DNA from: Actinomadura montaniterrae
Lineage (GTDB): Bacteria; Actinomycetota; Actinomycetes; Streptosporangiales; Streptosporangiaceae
Assembly: GCF_008923365.1 (NCBI RefSeq)
Contig: NZ_WBMR01000068.1
Span: 1-43,819 of the forward strand
DNA: 43,819 bases
Direction: 5' to 3'
Shown here: in pieces, positions 27,661 through 36,824 of the stretch
Layout of the letters: every line of letters begins with the position of its first letter
Position numbering within the stretch: the first letter of the stretch is position 1
Made by a program: the position numbers and the translations under genes
The notes under the pieces: generated by a model
The model's database searches: none
The model's input: only the letters and a program-made list of their open reading frames with translations
Told to the model about the DNA's origin: nothing

Positions 27661-29820
27661 CTAGGACGGGCGGCCCGTGCCGACGTACTGGTCCTGCATA
27701 GGGTCGGGGCGTCCGAGCTTCTTCTTCGGCTCGTCGCCGTGGCCCGGCCACCAGGCCCGGTGGCCCAGCATCGCGGTGATGCCCGGCACCAGGAACGTCG
27801 ACATCACGAAGGCCGACAGCGCGATGCCCATCGCGACGGAGAAGCCCATCTGCTTGAGCATGGACACCGGCGCCAGCAGCATCACCGAGAAGGTGCCGGC
27901 CAGGATGAGGCCCGCCGCGGCGACCGTCGGGCCGCCGTGCCGGACGGCGCGGGACGCCGCCTCCCGGGGGGAGTACCCCTCCTTGGCCTCCTCGCGCAGC
28001 CGCGCGGTCATCAGGATGTTGTAGTCGGTCCCGATGGCCAGCACGAACAGGTAGAGGATGATCGGCAGCTGGAAGATCACGCCCTCCTTGCCCTGCGCGT
28101 ACTGGAAGACGTACACCGCGGAGCCGAGCGTGGAGGCGAAGCCGAGCAGCACCGCCACGACCAGGTAGAGCGGCGCGACCACCGACCGCAGCAGCAGCGC
28201 CAGGATCAGCGCGATCAGCACCGCCGCCACCGGCAGGATCACCGACAGGTCGCGGTTGTTGACGGCGTTGATGTCGGCGTAGGTCGCCGTCGGGCCGCCG
28301 ACGTAGGCGCGCGTCCCGGGCGGTGCGATCTTGTGCACGGCCGGCGCCAGGTCGTTCTTGACCAGGCTGATCGCGTCGTTGGAGGCCGGGTTCTTCTTCA
28401 GCACCAGGTCGACCCGGGCGACGCCGTTCTTGCCGGGCTCGGCCGGGTTGACGCGCCCGACGCCGGGCGCGGTCTCGGCCTTCTTCGAGAACTCGGCGAG
28501 CTGCTGCTTGCCGACCGGCTGCCCGTTCGCGCTCTTGATGAACACCTGGACGGGCTGGGTGAGGCCGGGCGGGAAGCCCCGCTCCATGTCCTTGGTGGCT
28601 TGCGCGGACTCGGTGTCCTGCGGGAACCCGGCGGCGAAGTCGTAGTCGGACTTGAAGCCGAGCGCGCCGATGGCGAGCACGACCATGACGCCGCCCGCGG
28701 CCAGCGCGGCGACCGCCGGGTGGCGGCCGACGCCGCGGCCGATCGCGCCGGAGACCCGCTCCTTGGGCTGCTTCTTCCAGGCCTTGGACGGCCAGAACAC
28801 CGCGGTGCCGAGCAGCGACACGATCGCAGGGAACAGGGTCAGCGAGGTGATGCCCATGGTGACGACGGAGATCGCGAGGGCCGGGCCCCAGGCGCTGAAC
28901 ACGCCGAACGTCGCGAGCAGCAGGACCAGGAAGGTGACGGCGATGGCGGCGGCGGCCGAGGAGATGACCTCGCCGACCCGCTCCACCGCGTGGATCATCG
29001 CGGTCTTCTTGTCCTCGCCGGCCCGCAGCCGCTCGCGGAACCGGAACATCACGAACAGGTAGTAGTCGGCGCCGATGCCGAACAGCACGATGAGGATGAT
29101 GGTGCTGAGACTGTCGTCGCCGGAGAAGCCGAACAGCTTCGAGGCGGTGCCGATGAGGCCCATCGCGACCTGCATCGTCAGCATGATCACGACGATCGGC
29201 AGCACCGCGGCGATCGGCGCCCGGAAGATCACCAGGATCAGCCCGATGATCAGTACGAAGGTGGCGATGCCGACGATCTCGAAGGACTTGTTGAACGAGT
29301 CCTCGTTGTCGACGAAGCCGGCGACGTCACCGCCGACCTTGGCCTCCAGGCCGCTGCCCTTCAGCAGCGTCGGCAGCTGCTTGCGTATCTCCTTGACCGC
29401 GTCGCCCTGCTTCTCGCTGGCCGCCTGGTCGGTGCCCTTCATCGGGACGGAGATGACCTGGACGGCCTTGTTGGGCGCCACCAGCTGCTGGCCGGTGAGG
29501 AAGTTGAGCACGGTGGCCGGCTTGTGCGCGTTCATGGACGCGGCGGCCTTGTCGATCACCCGGGTGTCCGCCGGGGTGATCTTCCCTCCGTCCGAGCGCT
29601 TGACGACGACGATGGAGGAGGTGTCCTCCTGCTGCGGGAACGCCTTTTGGGCGATCTTGGCCGCCTGCACCGACTCGTACTTGGAGGGCAGGAAGTCGCC
29701 CTGGTCGGACTCGGTGGACAGCTTGGGGGACAGCGTGATGATGAGACCGGCGGCCACCAACCAGGCCACGATGGTCCACCATGGGTGTCTCACGACGAAG
29801 CGCGCGAGCCGAGCGAACAT
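27661..29820 (-). CDS. MMPL-family RND transporter
   Basis: A 719-residue polytopic membrane protein. The N-terminus (RFVVRHPWWTIVAWLVAAGL) is typical of actinobacterial MmpL. Two halves each have an extracytoplasmic domain after the first helix, followed by about five membrane helices. A charged helix-end motif, FGIGADYYLFVMFRFRERL in the first half and IGTDYNILMTARLREEA in the second, carries the Asp-Tyr pairs used in proton relay by MmpL3. Likely cargo is a lipid, glycolipid or antibiotic-like molecule; the ligand cannot be told. The ATG follows AAGGAAG. No regulator adjoins it. It interrupts the cbs-metB pair on the opposite strand. Confidence 0.9.
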   Translation of the reverse strand: MFARLARFVVRHPWWTIVAWLVAAGLIITLSPKLSTESDQGDFLPSKYESVQAAKIAQKAFPQQEDTSSIVVVKRSDGGKITPADTRVIDKAAASMNAHKPATVLNFLTGQQLVAPNKAVQVISVPMKGTDQAASEKQGDAVKEIRKQLPTLLKGSGLEAKVGGDVAGFVDNEDSFNKSFEIVGIATFVLIIGLILVIFRAPIAAVLPIVVIMLTMQVAMGLIGTASKLFGFSGDDSLSTIILIVLFGIGADYYLFVMFRFRERLRAGEDKKTAMIHAVERVGEVISSAAAAIAVTFLVLLLATFGVFSAWGPALAISVVTMGITSLTLFPAIVSLLGTAVFWPSKAWKKQPKERVSGAIGRGVGRHPAVAALAAGGVMVVLAIGALGFKSDYDFAAGFPQDTESAQATKDMERGFPPGLTQPVQVFIKSANGQPVGKQQLAEFSKKAETAPGVGRVNPAEPGKNGVARVDLVLKKNPASNDAISLVKNDLAPAVHKIAPPGTRAYVGGPTATYADINAVNNRDLSVILPVAAVLIALILALLLRSVVAPLYLVVAVLLGFASTLGSAVYVFQYAQGKEGVIFQLPIILYLFVLAIGTDYNILMTARLREEAKEGYSPREAASRAVRHGGPTVAAAGLILAGTFSVMLLAPVSMLKQMGFSVAMGIALSAFVMSTFLVPGITAMLGHRAWWPGHGDEPKKKLGRPDPMQDQYVGTGRPS

Positions 29821-29934
29821 GCGTCTTCCTTAAATAAAGGGTCAACTCGGGATACTCGTTAAACGGTAGGGAACGCTCGCGCTCCTGCCGTCAACCCGCG
29901 TGCTGAAATGGGGGCTGATACCTCCGGGGGAGCT

Positions 29935-29977
29935 CCTCCTCCCAGAGGAGGGGCGGAGGGTGGATAGCCTCGTACCC
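29935..29977 (+). promoter_or_regulatory. Candidate leaderless promoter and dyad of metB
   Basis: TAGCCT (29965-29970) fits TANNNT and ends seven bases before ATG 29978, with no proper ribosome binding site, so the mRNA may be leaderless. A dyad CCTCCTC-CCA-GAGGAGG (29935-29951) lies about where the -35 region would be and could bind a regulator. Confidence 0.45.
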
Positions 29978-31126
29978 ATGGACAACGAGGTTCACCGGGG
30001 GTTCGAGACCCTGGCCATCCACGCGGGACAGGAGCCCGACCCCGCCACGGGGGCGGTCGTCCCGCCGATCTACCAGGTCTCCACGTACAAGCAGGACGGG
30101 ATCGGGGGGCTGCGCGGCGGCTACGAGTACTCCCGATCGGCCAATCCGACGCGTACCGCGCTGGAGGTATGCCTCGCCGAGATCGAGGCGGGGGCGCGCG
30201 GGCTGGCGTTCGCGTCGGGGCTCGCCGCCGAGGACGCGCTCATCCGCACCGTCTGCAAACCCGGCGACCATGTGATCATCCCGAACGACGCCTACGGCGG
30301 CACCTACCGCCTCTTCGCGAAGGTCGCCGAGCCGTGGGGCGTCTCGTTCGACCCGGTGCCGCTCGGGGACGCGGCGGCCGTGCGCGCGGCGATCCGTCCC
30401 GAGACGAAGCTGATCTGGGTGGAGACGCCGACGAACCCGCTGCTCGGCATCGCCGACATCGCCATGCTCGCGGGCATCGCGCACGACGCGGGCGCGCTGC
30501 TCGCGGTCGACAACACCTTCGCCTCGCCCTACCTGCAGCGGCCCCTGGAGCTCGGTGCGGACGTCGTGGTGCATTCCACCACCAAGTACATGGGCGGGCA
30601 CTCCGACGTCGTCGGCGGGGCGCTGATCGTCGCGGACGGCGGGCTCGGCGAGCGCCTGGCGTTCCACCAGAACGCGATGGGCGCCGTCGCGGGCCCGTTC
30701 GACGCCTGGCTGACGCTGCGCGGGATCAAGACGCTCGGCGTCCGGATGGACCGGCACTGCGCCAACGCCGAGAAGGTCGTGGAGCTGCTCACCCGGCACC
30801 CGGCCGTCCGGGAGGTGCTCTACCCGGGGCTGCCCGACCACCCCGGCCACGAGGTCGCCGCCAAGCAGATGCGGGCGTTCGGCGGCATGGTCTCGTTCCG
30901 GATGGACTCGGAGGACGCCGCCGTCCGGGTGTGCGAGCGGACGAAGCTGTTCACGCTCGGCGAGTCGCTCGGCGGCGTCGAGTCCCTGATCGAGCACCCC
31001 GGCCGGATGACCCACGCGTCGGCCGCCGGGTCGCCGCTGGAGGTCCCGGGCGACCTGGTCCGGCTGTCGGTCGGCATCGAGGACGCCGACGACCTCCTCC
31101 GCGATCTGGAGCTCGCCCTGGGGTAA
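29978..31126 (+). CDS. metB: Cystathionine gamma-synthase/gamma-lyase family enzyme
   Basis: A 382-residue PLP enzyme of the Cys/Met metabolism family. The PLP lysine is K203 in HSTTKYMGGHSD; phosphate and substrate contacts are in EYSRSANPTRTALE, FASGLAAEDA and SLGGVESLIEHPGRMTHAS. These features do not separate synthase from lyase. Since cbs is nearby, a role as cystathionine gamma-lyase in cysteine synthesis is plausible; the actinobacterial orthologue in this gene order is usually named metB. ATG 29978 is preferred over the upstream ATG at 29900 because MDNEVHRGFETLAIHAGQEP is the normal N-terminus. Confidence 0.93.
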   Translation: MDNEVHRGFETLAIHAGQEPDPATGAVVPPIYQVSTYKQDGIGGLRGGYEYSRSANPTRTALEVCLAEIEAGARGLAFASGLAAEDALIRTVCKPGDHVIIPNDAYGGTYRLFAKVAEPWGVSFDPVPLGDAAAVRAAIRPETKLIWVETPTNPLLGIADIAMLAGIAHDAGALLAVDNTFASPYLQRPLELGADVVVHSTTKYMGGHSDVVGGALIVADGGLGERLAFHQNAMGAVAGPFDAWLTLRGIKTLGVRMDRHCANAEKVVELLTRHPAVREVLYPGLPDHPGHEVAAKQMRAFGGMVSFRMDSEDAAVRVCERTKLFTLGESLGGVESLIEHPGRMTHASAAGSPLEVPGDLVRLSVGIEDADDLLRDLELALG

Positions 31127-31142
31127 CGTTCCGACCTGCGAA

Positions 31143-31172
31143 GACGCCCCCGTCCGCGCGGACGGGGGCGTC
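31143..31172 (+). terminator. Hairpin terminator after metB
   Basis: A perfect 13-bp stem GACGCCCCCGTCC / GGACGGGGGCGTC with loop GCGC starts 17 bases after the metB stop. No T tract follows. Confidence 0.85.
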
Positions 31173-31236
31173 GCCGTGCCGGAGGGCGAAAACCCCGAAC
31201 GCCCCATGCTTCCCGCAAGGCACGTGATCAAACATC

Positions 31237-31242
31237 TATACT
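31237..31242 (+). promoter_or_regulatory. Candidate -10 box of the secreted hydrolase gene
   Basis: TATACT lies 34 bases before the GTG start in an AT-richer stretch. It matches a sigma-70 -10 box well; a -35 is not obvious. Confidence 0.45.
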
Positions 31243-31276
31243 CAGCCCGCCAGGTTCGTTCACGAAGGGGCCCGGG

Positions 31277-32449
31277 GTGCGCAAAGTACTGGTCAGTGGG
31301 GCGGCGTTCGCCGCGACGTGTGTCTCCGCCGTAGCCGTGCCGATGGCCGCCCAGGCCACCACTCCCGGCCCGAGCCCCACGCCGTCGGTGTCGGCCCCGT
31401 CGGACGTCCCCACGGACGCCCCCGGATCCGACGCCCCCACCGGTCCCTCCGGCAGCGGCGCGCCCGGCACCGGGTCGCCGTCCGGCACGCCGTCGTCGCA
31501 GGCCCCCGACGGGGAGCCGCAGGGCACCGCCGGCGGCACCGACGGCGTCGTCCGCGCCAAGGCCGTCATGGTGACGCCCAAGCTCCCCCGGTTCGCGACG
31601 TACAGCTACGGGCCGTCCGCGAGCCAGCGCGTCGACGCCTACTGGCAGCCGACGCCCGCCCAGCGGGCCAAGGCCCGCGGCGCCAAGCGCGCCCCCGCCG
31701 GCGCCGCAGGCGCGCAGACCGCGGCCCGGCCCGGCGTGCTGATCATCCACGGCGGGTACTGGCTGGGCGGCAGCAAGGACAGCTGGAAGTACTTCGCGCG
31801 GAGGCTGAGCGACGCCGGCTACGTCGTCCTGTCGGCGAACTACCGGCTCGCGCCGAAGGCGCAGTGGCCGGCGCAGCGCGACGACGCCCTCGGCGCCCTC
31901 CGGTTCATGAAGAAGCACGCCCGCACGTGGAACCTCGACCCCGACCGCATCGTCGTGCTCGGCTCGTCGTCCGGCGGGCAGCTCGCGACGCAGATCGGCA
32001 CCCACGGGACCGGCACCGATCTCGTCCGCGGCGTCGTGGCCCTGTCGCCGCCGAACAACCCGTTCCTCGCCTACAAGGACGGCGCGCTGCTCGACGCCTC
32101 GTCCCGGCAGCGCAAGCTGCGCCAGGCCGTCGTCGACCTCGTCCACTGCGTGCCCGGCTCGGCGGAGGAGACCGCCGAGGCCGCCGACTGCTGGAAGCGC
32201 GTCGAGGACGCCGACACCACCACCCACGCGTCCGCCGGCGACGCGCCGATGCTGCTGCTGCACGCCACCGGCGACTTCGTGCCGGTGACGCAGAGCCAGG
32301 GCCTCGCGAGCGCGCTGCGCGCCGCGGGCGTCCAGGTCAAGGTGCAGACGGTCGACGGTGTCATGCACGCCTCGGACATGCTGAACGTCCCCGGCGTCAC
32401 GCCCGAGATCATGCAGTGGATCAAGGCGCACACGAAGGCGCGCCCCTGA
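31277..32449 (+). CDS. Secreted alpha/beta hydrolase (BD-FAE / esterase-like)
   Basis: A 390-residue exported enzyme. Signal peptide of about 27 residues ends near AAQA; a Ser/Pro/Gly-rich linker follows to about residue 95. The hydrolase domain has the oxyanion motif HGGYW, nucleophile elbow GSSSGG (S231), acid D333 in GDFVPV and H364 in DGVMHAS: a complete triad of the hormone-sensitive-lipase/feruloyl-esterase type. It likely cleaves esters outside the cell; the substrate is unknown. GTG 31277 has GAAGGGG upstream. There is no obvious operon partner. Confidence 0.9.
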   Translation: MRKVLVSGAAFAATCVSAVAVPMAAQATTPGPSPTPSVSAPSDVPTDAPGSDAPTGPSGSGAPGTGSPSGTPSSQAPDGEPQGTAGGTDGVVRAKAVMVTPKLPRFATYSYGPSASQRVDAYWQPTPAQRAKARGAKRAPAGAAGAQTAARPGVLIIHGGYWLGGSKDSWKYFARRLSDAGYVVLSANYRLAPKAQWPAQRDDALGALRFMKKHARTWNLDPDRIVVLGSSSGGQLATQIGTHGTGTDLVRGVVALSPPNNPFLAYKDGALLDASSRQRKLRQAVVDLVHCVPGSAEETAEAADCWKRVEDADTTTHASAGDAPMLLLHATGDFVPVTQSQGLASALRAAGVQVKVQTVDGVMHASDMLNVPGVTPEIMQWIKAHTKARP

Positions 32450-32476
32450 CCCCGGCGGGACGCGCCCCGCGCGACG

Positions 32477-33034
32477 TCAGGCGTTCCAGACCATCAGGAC
32501 GAGGATCACCAGCCAGATCAGCGCGATGACGCCGGAGATGGCGGCGATGCGTCCGCGCTCCACCTGGGCGACCTCGCCGGCCGCGGGCCTCGCCGCCACC
32601 GGCGTCTCCCCGGTGGTCTTCGCGGCGCCCGACTCGCCGCCGTCCTCGGCCTCGGCGGCCGCCTCGGCCTCCGCCTGGGGCGCGGCCGCCGCGACCGCCG
32701 CCGGCGCGGGGCCCGCCTCGTCCAGCAGCTTCGCGGCCTTCCGCTGGTCCCGCTCGACGATCAGCAGCAGCACCAGCGCCACGATGAACAGCGTCATCGA
32801 CGCCGACAGCCACACGTGCGCGAGCTCGCCCTTCGCCAGCCACAGCCCGAACAGGAAGATCAGCAGCGTGCCCGCGCCGTAGATCTGCGTCGTGCGGTTG
32901 AGGTACCGCACCACCGTGGCGTTGCGGTGGCGGATGTAGCGCGGCGTGGACATCGTCGCGGCGGTCAGCGGGCCCAGCGTGAAGATCGCGAACCCGATGT
33001 GCAGGATGAGCAGGATGCGGTCGGAGGTCGACAT
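32477..33034 (-). CDS. Four-helix membrane protein of unknown function (DUF2269-like)
   Basis: A 185-residue protein. Predicted membrane helices are near residues 7-28 (ILLILHIGFAIFTLGPLTAAT), 50-66, 75-95 and 165-183. A long Ala/Glu/Pro-rich cytosolic-type loop (about 100-150) separates the third and fourth. The first helices resemble small DUF2269-type integral membrane proteins, but the match is only by eye. It is convergent with the secreted hydrolase and precedes nothing recognisable on its strand. Confidence 0.72.
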   Translation of the reverse strand: MSTSDRILLILHIGFAIFTLGPLTAATMSTPRYIRHRNATVVRYLNRTTQIYGAGTLLIFLFGLWLAKGELAHVWLSASMTLFIVALVLLLIVERDQRKAAKLLDEAGPAPAAVAAAAPQAEAEAAAEAEDGGESGAAKTTGETPVAARPAAGEVAQVERGRIAAISGVIALIWLVILVLMVWNA

Positions 33035-33104
33035 GTGCCGACCCTAGCCCCCGGCGTGCCGGGGCGCCGCGCCACCGGCGGCCCTGGCCCGGCGGCCCTG
33101 TGGC

Positions 33105-35186
33105 CTACCGGCGGCCCCGGCGGACCCTCAGGTAGTCGCTGACGACGTACTCGCCGAGCCGGTCGGCGTCCGGCGCGAACACCCGGCCGCCGTTGCGGCG
33201 CGCGACCTCCTCCACGAACGACACCAGCCGCCGGTCGTCGGCCAGCATGAAGAAGTTCATCGTGGCGCCGCGCCGGGTCATCTTGTCGACCTCGGCGAGC
33301 GTCAGCACCAGCGTGTCGGTGGACGGCGGGTAGTCGAACAGCGAGCGGCCGTCCGGGCGCAGGTGCGCGGTCGGCTCCCCGTCGGTGACGACCAGGACGA
33401 TCGGCTCGAAGTCGGGGTGCCGGTCCAGATGCCGGCCCGCGATCATCAGCGCGTGGTGCAGGTTCGTGCCCTGCACCATGTCCCAGTCGAGCCCGGCCAT
33501 CTCCTCGGGGTGCAGCGTCCGCGCGTAGTTGGAGAACCCGATGATCTGGATCGCGTCCTGCGGGAACTTGCTGGTCACGAGGGTGTGCAGGGCCAGCGTG
33601 GTCTGCTTGGCCGCCGCCCACGTCCCGCGCAGCACCATCGAGTACGACAGGTCCACCAGCAGGCAGACGGCCGCGCCGGTGCGCCGCTCGGTCTCGTGCA
33701 CCTCGAAGTCGTCGACGCCGAGCCGCACCCGCGCCGGACGCGCCGGACCGCGCGGGTCCACCGCGTCGGCGCCCACCGGCTCCAGCACCTCGGCCGCGGC
33801 GAGCGACTCCACGGACGCCGCCGGGACCGCGACGAGCCCCGCCGCCGCGCCGGGCGGAGGGCCCTCCATCGCGCTGCGCCGGATCGCGTTGCTGACCGTC
33901 CGGACGACGTCGAGGGGCTGCTCGTCGCCGAACCGCCACTCCCGGCTCGCCCCGGTCAGCTCGCCCGCCTGGCCGGCGTCGCGCTGGTCGTGGTCGCCCT
34001 GCCGGCCGGACGTCAGCTGCGAGAACACCCGGCGCAGCGCCGTCTCGCCGAGCCGCCGCACCGCCTTCGGCGTCAGCTCCAGCTTCCCGCGGTTGCGCCG
34101 CAGGTAGCCCTGCTTCTCCAGCTCCTTCTCCAGGCGGCGCAGCGCGTCGAGGTCGTCGACGGCCTGCCGGCCGAGCGCCCGCCGGACGGCGTCCTCGTCG
34201 ATGTCGTCGAGCCGCGCCCCCGGGTAGTCCTGCCCGAGCGCCGCCTCCAGCTCCGACAGGTCGGCGAGTTCCGCCAGCGCGGTCGTCGCGTCGCCCATCC
34301 CGAGCGGGTTCTCGCCGTCCATCTGCTCCGGCTGGCCCCAGCCGAGGTCCGGACGGCGCGCGCGCAGCGCGTCACCGAGCCGCGTCATCTCCATGGCCAG
34401 GCCCGCGTCCTGCATGGCCTGCTCCATCAGCCCCGCCAGCTCGGCCCGCTGCTCGGGGCTGAGCGACGCGAGCAGCCGGTCCATCGCGGCGGCGCGGCGG
34501 GCGAGCTGGTCGACCAGCTCCTCCAGGTTCTCCGGACGGTCGGGGAACATGTCCCCGTACTCGTCCATGAACCGGTCGAAGTCGGCCTGGGTGTGCTCGC
34601 CCCGCGCGTCCTTCTCCAGCATCTCGTTCAGCGACGCCATCATGTCCTTGACGCGCTGCATCGCCGCCGGATCCTGGTTCTGCAGGGCCTGCTTCATGCC
34701 CTGGAACTGCGAGTCCAGCACCTCCCGCCGCAGCAGGTCCTTCAGCTGCTCGAACGTCTGCCGCGCCGCGTCGGACCGCCACTGGTAGTCCGACAGCCGG
34801 CGGATCGCCTGCGCGGTGTCGGACGGCAGCGCGTCCAGCTCCGCCTCCCGCAGCCGCGCGTCGTCGGACGGGTCCGGGAACAGCTCGGCCCGCTCCTGCC
34901 CGATCGCCGTGTCGAGCAGCGCCCGCGCCTCCTCCAGCGTGCCGTCGAGACGGCCCCGCTCGCGCAGCGCGCGCCGCCGCTCCCGCACCTCCCGCAGCAG
35001 GTCGTCGAGGCCGCGGCGGCCCTGCGCGTTCGGCAGCCCGCGGCGCAGCAGCTCCCGCAGCGCGTCGTCGGGACGGGTGCCGTCCAGCACCGAGTCGCCC
35101 ATCGCGTCCAGCGCGTCGCGGACGTCGTAGGGCGGTGCGAGCGGGTCGGGCCCGTCCTCGTACGCGCCGTACCTGTACCGGCTCAT
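33105..35186 (-). CDS. VWA domain-containing protein, partner of a MoxR-like AAA+ ATPase
   Basis: A 693-residue cytosolic protein. The first 480 residues are helical and highly charged. The C-terminal von Willebrand A domain starts near 505; its MIDAS metal site is DLSYS (D512), with the later TDGEP segment supplying the second Asp. The helical-plus-VWA arrangement resembles the larger subunits that work with MoxR- and magnesium-chelatase-type AAA+ ATPases. The gene lies 37 bases after the AAA+ gene on the same strand. Such pairs insert metals or remodel proteins; the target here is not known. ATG 35186 is the furthest reasonable start. Confidence 0.88.
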   Translation of the reverse strand: MSRYRYGAYEDGPDPLAPPYDVRDALDAMGDSVLDGTRPDDALRELLRRGLPNAQGRRGLDDLLREVRERRRALRERGRLDGTLEEARALLDTAIGQERAELFPDPSDDARLREAELDALPSDTAQAIRRLSDYQWRSDAARQTFEQLKDLLRREVLDSQFQGMKQALQNQDPAAMQRVKDMMASLNEMLEKDARGEHTQADFDRFMDEYGDMFPDRPENLEELVDQLARRAAAMDRLLASLSPEQRAELAGLMEQAMQDAGLAMEMTRLGDALRARRPDLGWGQPEQMDGENPLGMGDATTALAELADLSELEAALGQDYPGARLDDIDEDAVRRALGRQAVDDLDALRRLEKELEKQGYLRRNRGKLELTPKAVRRLGETALRRVFSQLTSGRQGDHDQRDAGQAGELTGASREWRFGDEQPLDVVRTVSNAIRRSAMEGPPPGAAAGLVAVPAASVESLAAAEVLEPVGADAVDPRGPARPARVRLGVDDFEVHETERRTGAAVCLLVDLSYSMVLRGTWAAAKQTTLALHTLVTSKFPQDAIQIIGFSNYARTLHPEEMAGLDWDMVQGTNLHHALMIAGRHLDRHPDFEPIVLVVTDGEPTAHLRPDGRSLFDYPPSTDTLVLTLAEVDKMTRRGATMNFFMLADDRRLVSFVEEVARRNGGRVFAPDADRLGEYVVSDYLRVRRGRR

Positions 35187-35223
35187 CGAACCTCCTCGGA
35201 CATGGCGCCTCCAGGACCCGCGC

Positions 35224-36645
35224 TCAGGTCCGGTACGTCGCCGTCCCGTCGGCCCGGCCGCCCTGCACGTCCTTGGACAGCCGCCGGGTCAGGAACAGCC
35301 CCTCCAGGGCGAACTCCAGCGCGGCCGCGGCCTGCTCGGGGGACTCCCCGGACATGCCGAGCCGCTCCATGATCTTGGCGAGGCCGGGCACCTGCCCGAT
35401 CCGCCGCAGCAGCTCGGTGGAGGGCACCAGCTCGCCCGACTCGACGGTGTCGCCGGAGTCGAACTTGTCCAGCAGCCCGGACAGGTCGGCGGGGCCGAGC
35501 GTGCGCCGGTAGGTCTCGGCGACCGCGCGGCGCAGCAGGTGCTCCAGCACCTCCTGCTCGCGGCCCTCCTCGCTGACCTCGAACTCCACCTTGCCCATCA
35601 GCGACGGCACCACCGCCGGCAGGTCGCAGACCCGCGCGACGGCGCGCTCCTCGCCGGCCAGCGCCGCGCGCCGCACCGCGCCCGCCGCGACCGTCTCGGC
35701 GCCCGCCAGCGCGAACCGCGCCGACACGCCCGACCGCGCGTCCACCGCCGTCGACTCCCGGACGAGCCGGGTGAAGCGGGCGATGACCTCGATCAGGTGG
35801 TCGGGCACCTCGGCGGGCAGGCCCGCCAGGTCCGCGAAGTCGGACTCCTGCCGGATCAGCGCCAGCTCGGCGTCCAGCTCCAGGGGGTAGTGGGTGCGGA
35901 TCTCCGCGCCGAAGCGGTCCTTCAGCGGGGTGATGATCCGGCCCCGGTTGGTGTAGTCCTCCGGGTTGGCGGACGCGACGAGCAGCACGTCCAGCGGCAG
36001 CCGCAGCGCGTAGCCGCGGATCTGCACGTCCCGCTCCTCCAGCACGTTCAGCAGCGCCACCTGGATCCGCTCGGCCAGGTCGGGCAGCTCGTTGATGGAG
36101 AAGATCCCGCGGTTGGTGCGCGGGACGAGGCCGAAGTGCACGGTCTCCGGGTCGCCGAGGGTGCGGCCCTCGGCCACCTTGATGGGGTCGACGTCGCCGA
36201 TGAGGTCGCCGACGCTCGTGTCGGGCGTCGCGAGCTTCTCGCCGTAGCGGTCGTCGCGGTGCCGCCACTCGACCGGCAGCTCGTCGCCGAGCTCGGCGGC
36301 GAGCCGGCGGCAGCGCACGCACACCGGGTCGTAGGGATGGTCGTTGATCTCGCAGCCGGCCACCACCGGGGTCCACTCGTCCAGCAGCCCGACCAGGGTG
36401 CGGATCAGCCGCGTCTTGCCCTGCCCGCGCTCGCCGAGCAGCACGAGGTCGTGGCCGGCGAGCAGGGCGCGCTCGAGATGGGGGAGCACGGTGTCGTCGA
36501 AGCCGAGGATGCCGGGGAAGCGCGGCTCGCCGGATCTCAGCCGGGCGAGCAGGTTGCGGCGGATCTCGGCCTTCACCGATCGCTGGACGTGGCCGCTGGT
36601 GCGCAGCTCGCCCAGTGTGGTCTCGCGTGGTGTGGATGAACGCAC
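35224..36645 (-). CDS. MoxR/BchI-type AAA+ ATPase
   Basis: A 473-residue ATPase. Walker A is GERGQGKT (71-78). The Walker B/sensor part includes GIFSINELPDLAERIQVALLN, the insert characteristic of magnesium-chelatase-like ATPases, and VLLVASANPEDYTNRG, where sensor 1 lies. A cluster CEINDHPYDPVCVRC (around 98-112) could bind a metal. Start GTG 36645 follows a TAGTGT box (minus strand) by seven bases, so the mRNA may be leaderless. It is paired with the downstream VWA gene. Confidence 0.9.
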   Translation of the reverse strand: MRSSTPRETTLGELRTSGHVQRSVKAEIRRNLLARLRSGEPRFPGILGFDDTVLPHLERALLAGHDLVLLGERGQGKTRLIRTLVGLLDEWTPVVAGCEINDHPYDPVCVRCRRLAAELGDELPVEWRHRDDRYGEKLATPDTSVGDLIGDVDPIKVAEGRTLGDPETVHFGLVPRTNRGIFSINELPDLAERIQVALLNVLEERDVQIRGYALRLPLDVLLVASANPEDYTNRGRIITPLKDRFGAEIRTHYPLELDAELALIRQESDFADLAGLPAEVPDHLIEVIARFTRLVRESTAVDARSGVSARFALAGAETVAAGAVRRAALAGEERAVARVCDLPAVVPSLMGKVEFEVSEEGREQEVLEHLLRRAVAETYRRTLGPADLSGLLDKFDSGDTVESGELVPSTELLRRIGQVPGLAKIMERLGMSGESPEQAAAALEFALEGLFLTRRLSKDVQGGRADGTATYRT

Positions 36646-36652
36646 GCGATCG

Positions 36653-36658
36653 ACACTA
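36653..36658 (-). promoter_or_regulatory. Candidate leaderless -10 box of the AAA+/VWA operon
   Basis: On the minus strand TAGTGT lies seven bases before GTG 36645. This fits the actinobacterial TANNNT-N6/7-start pattern. No ribosome binding site precedes the GTG and no clear -35 is seen. Confidence 0.45.
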
Positions 36659-36824
36659 CGTCGCCGAAGCGCGCGATCGCACCCGTCCGCCGCGGATTCC
36701 TCGGCCCCCGCGCCCGGGCGCGCCGAGACCCGAGCGAGACCTCGATGTTGGGTCAGATGCGTCCGGCGGGGGAGACTGGGAGGTGTGATGCGACCCGGTG
36801 AACGGAGAGAGGGAGGCGGCGCCG

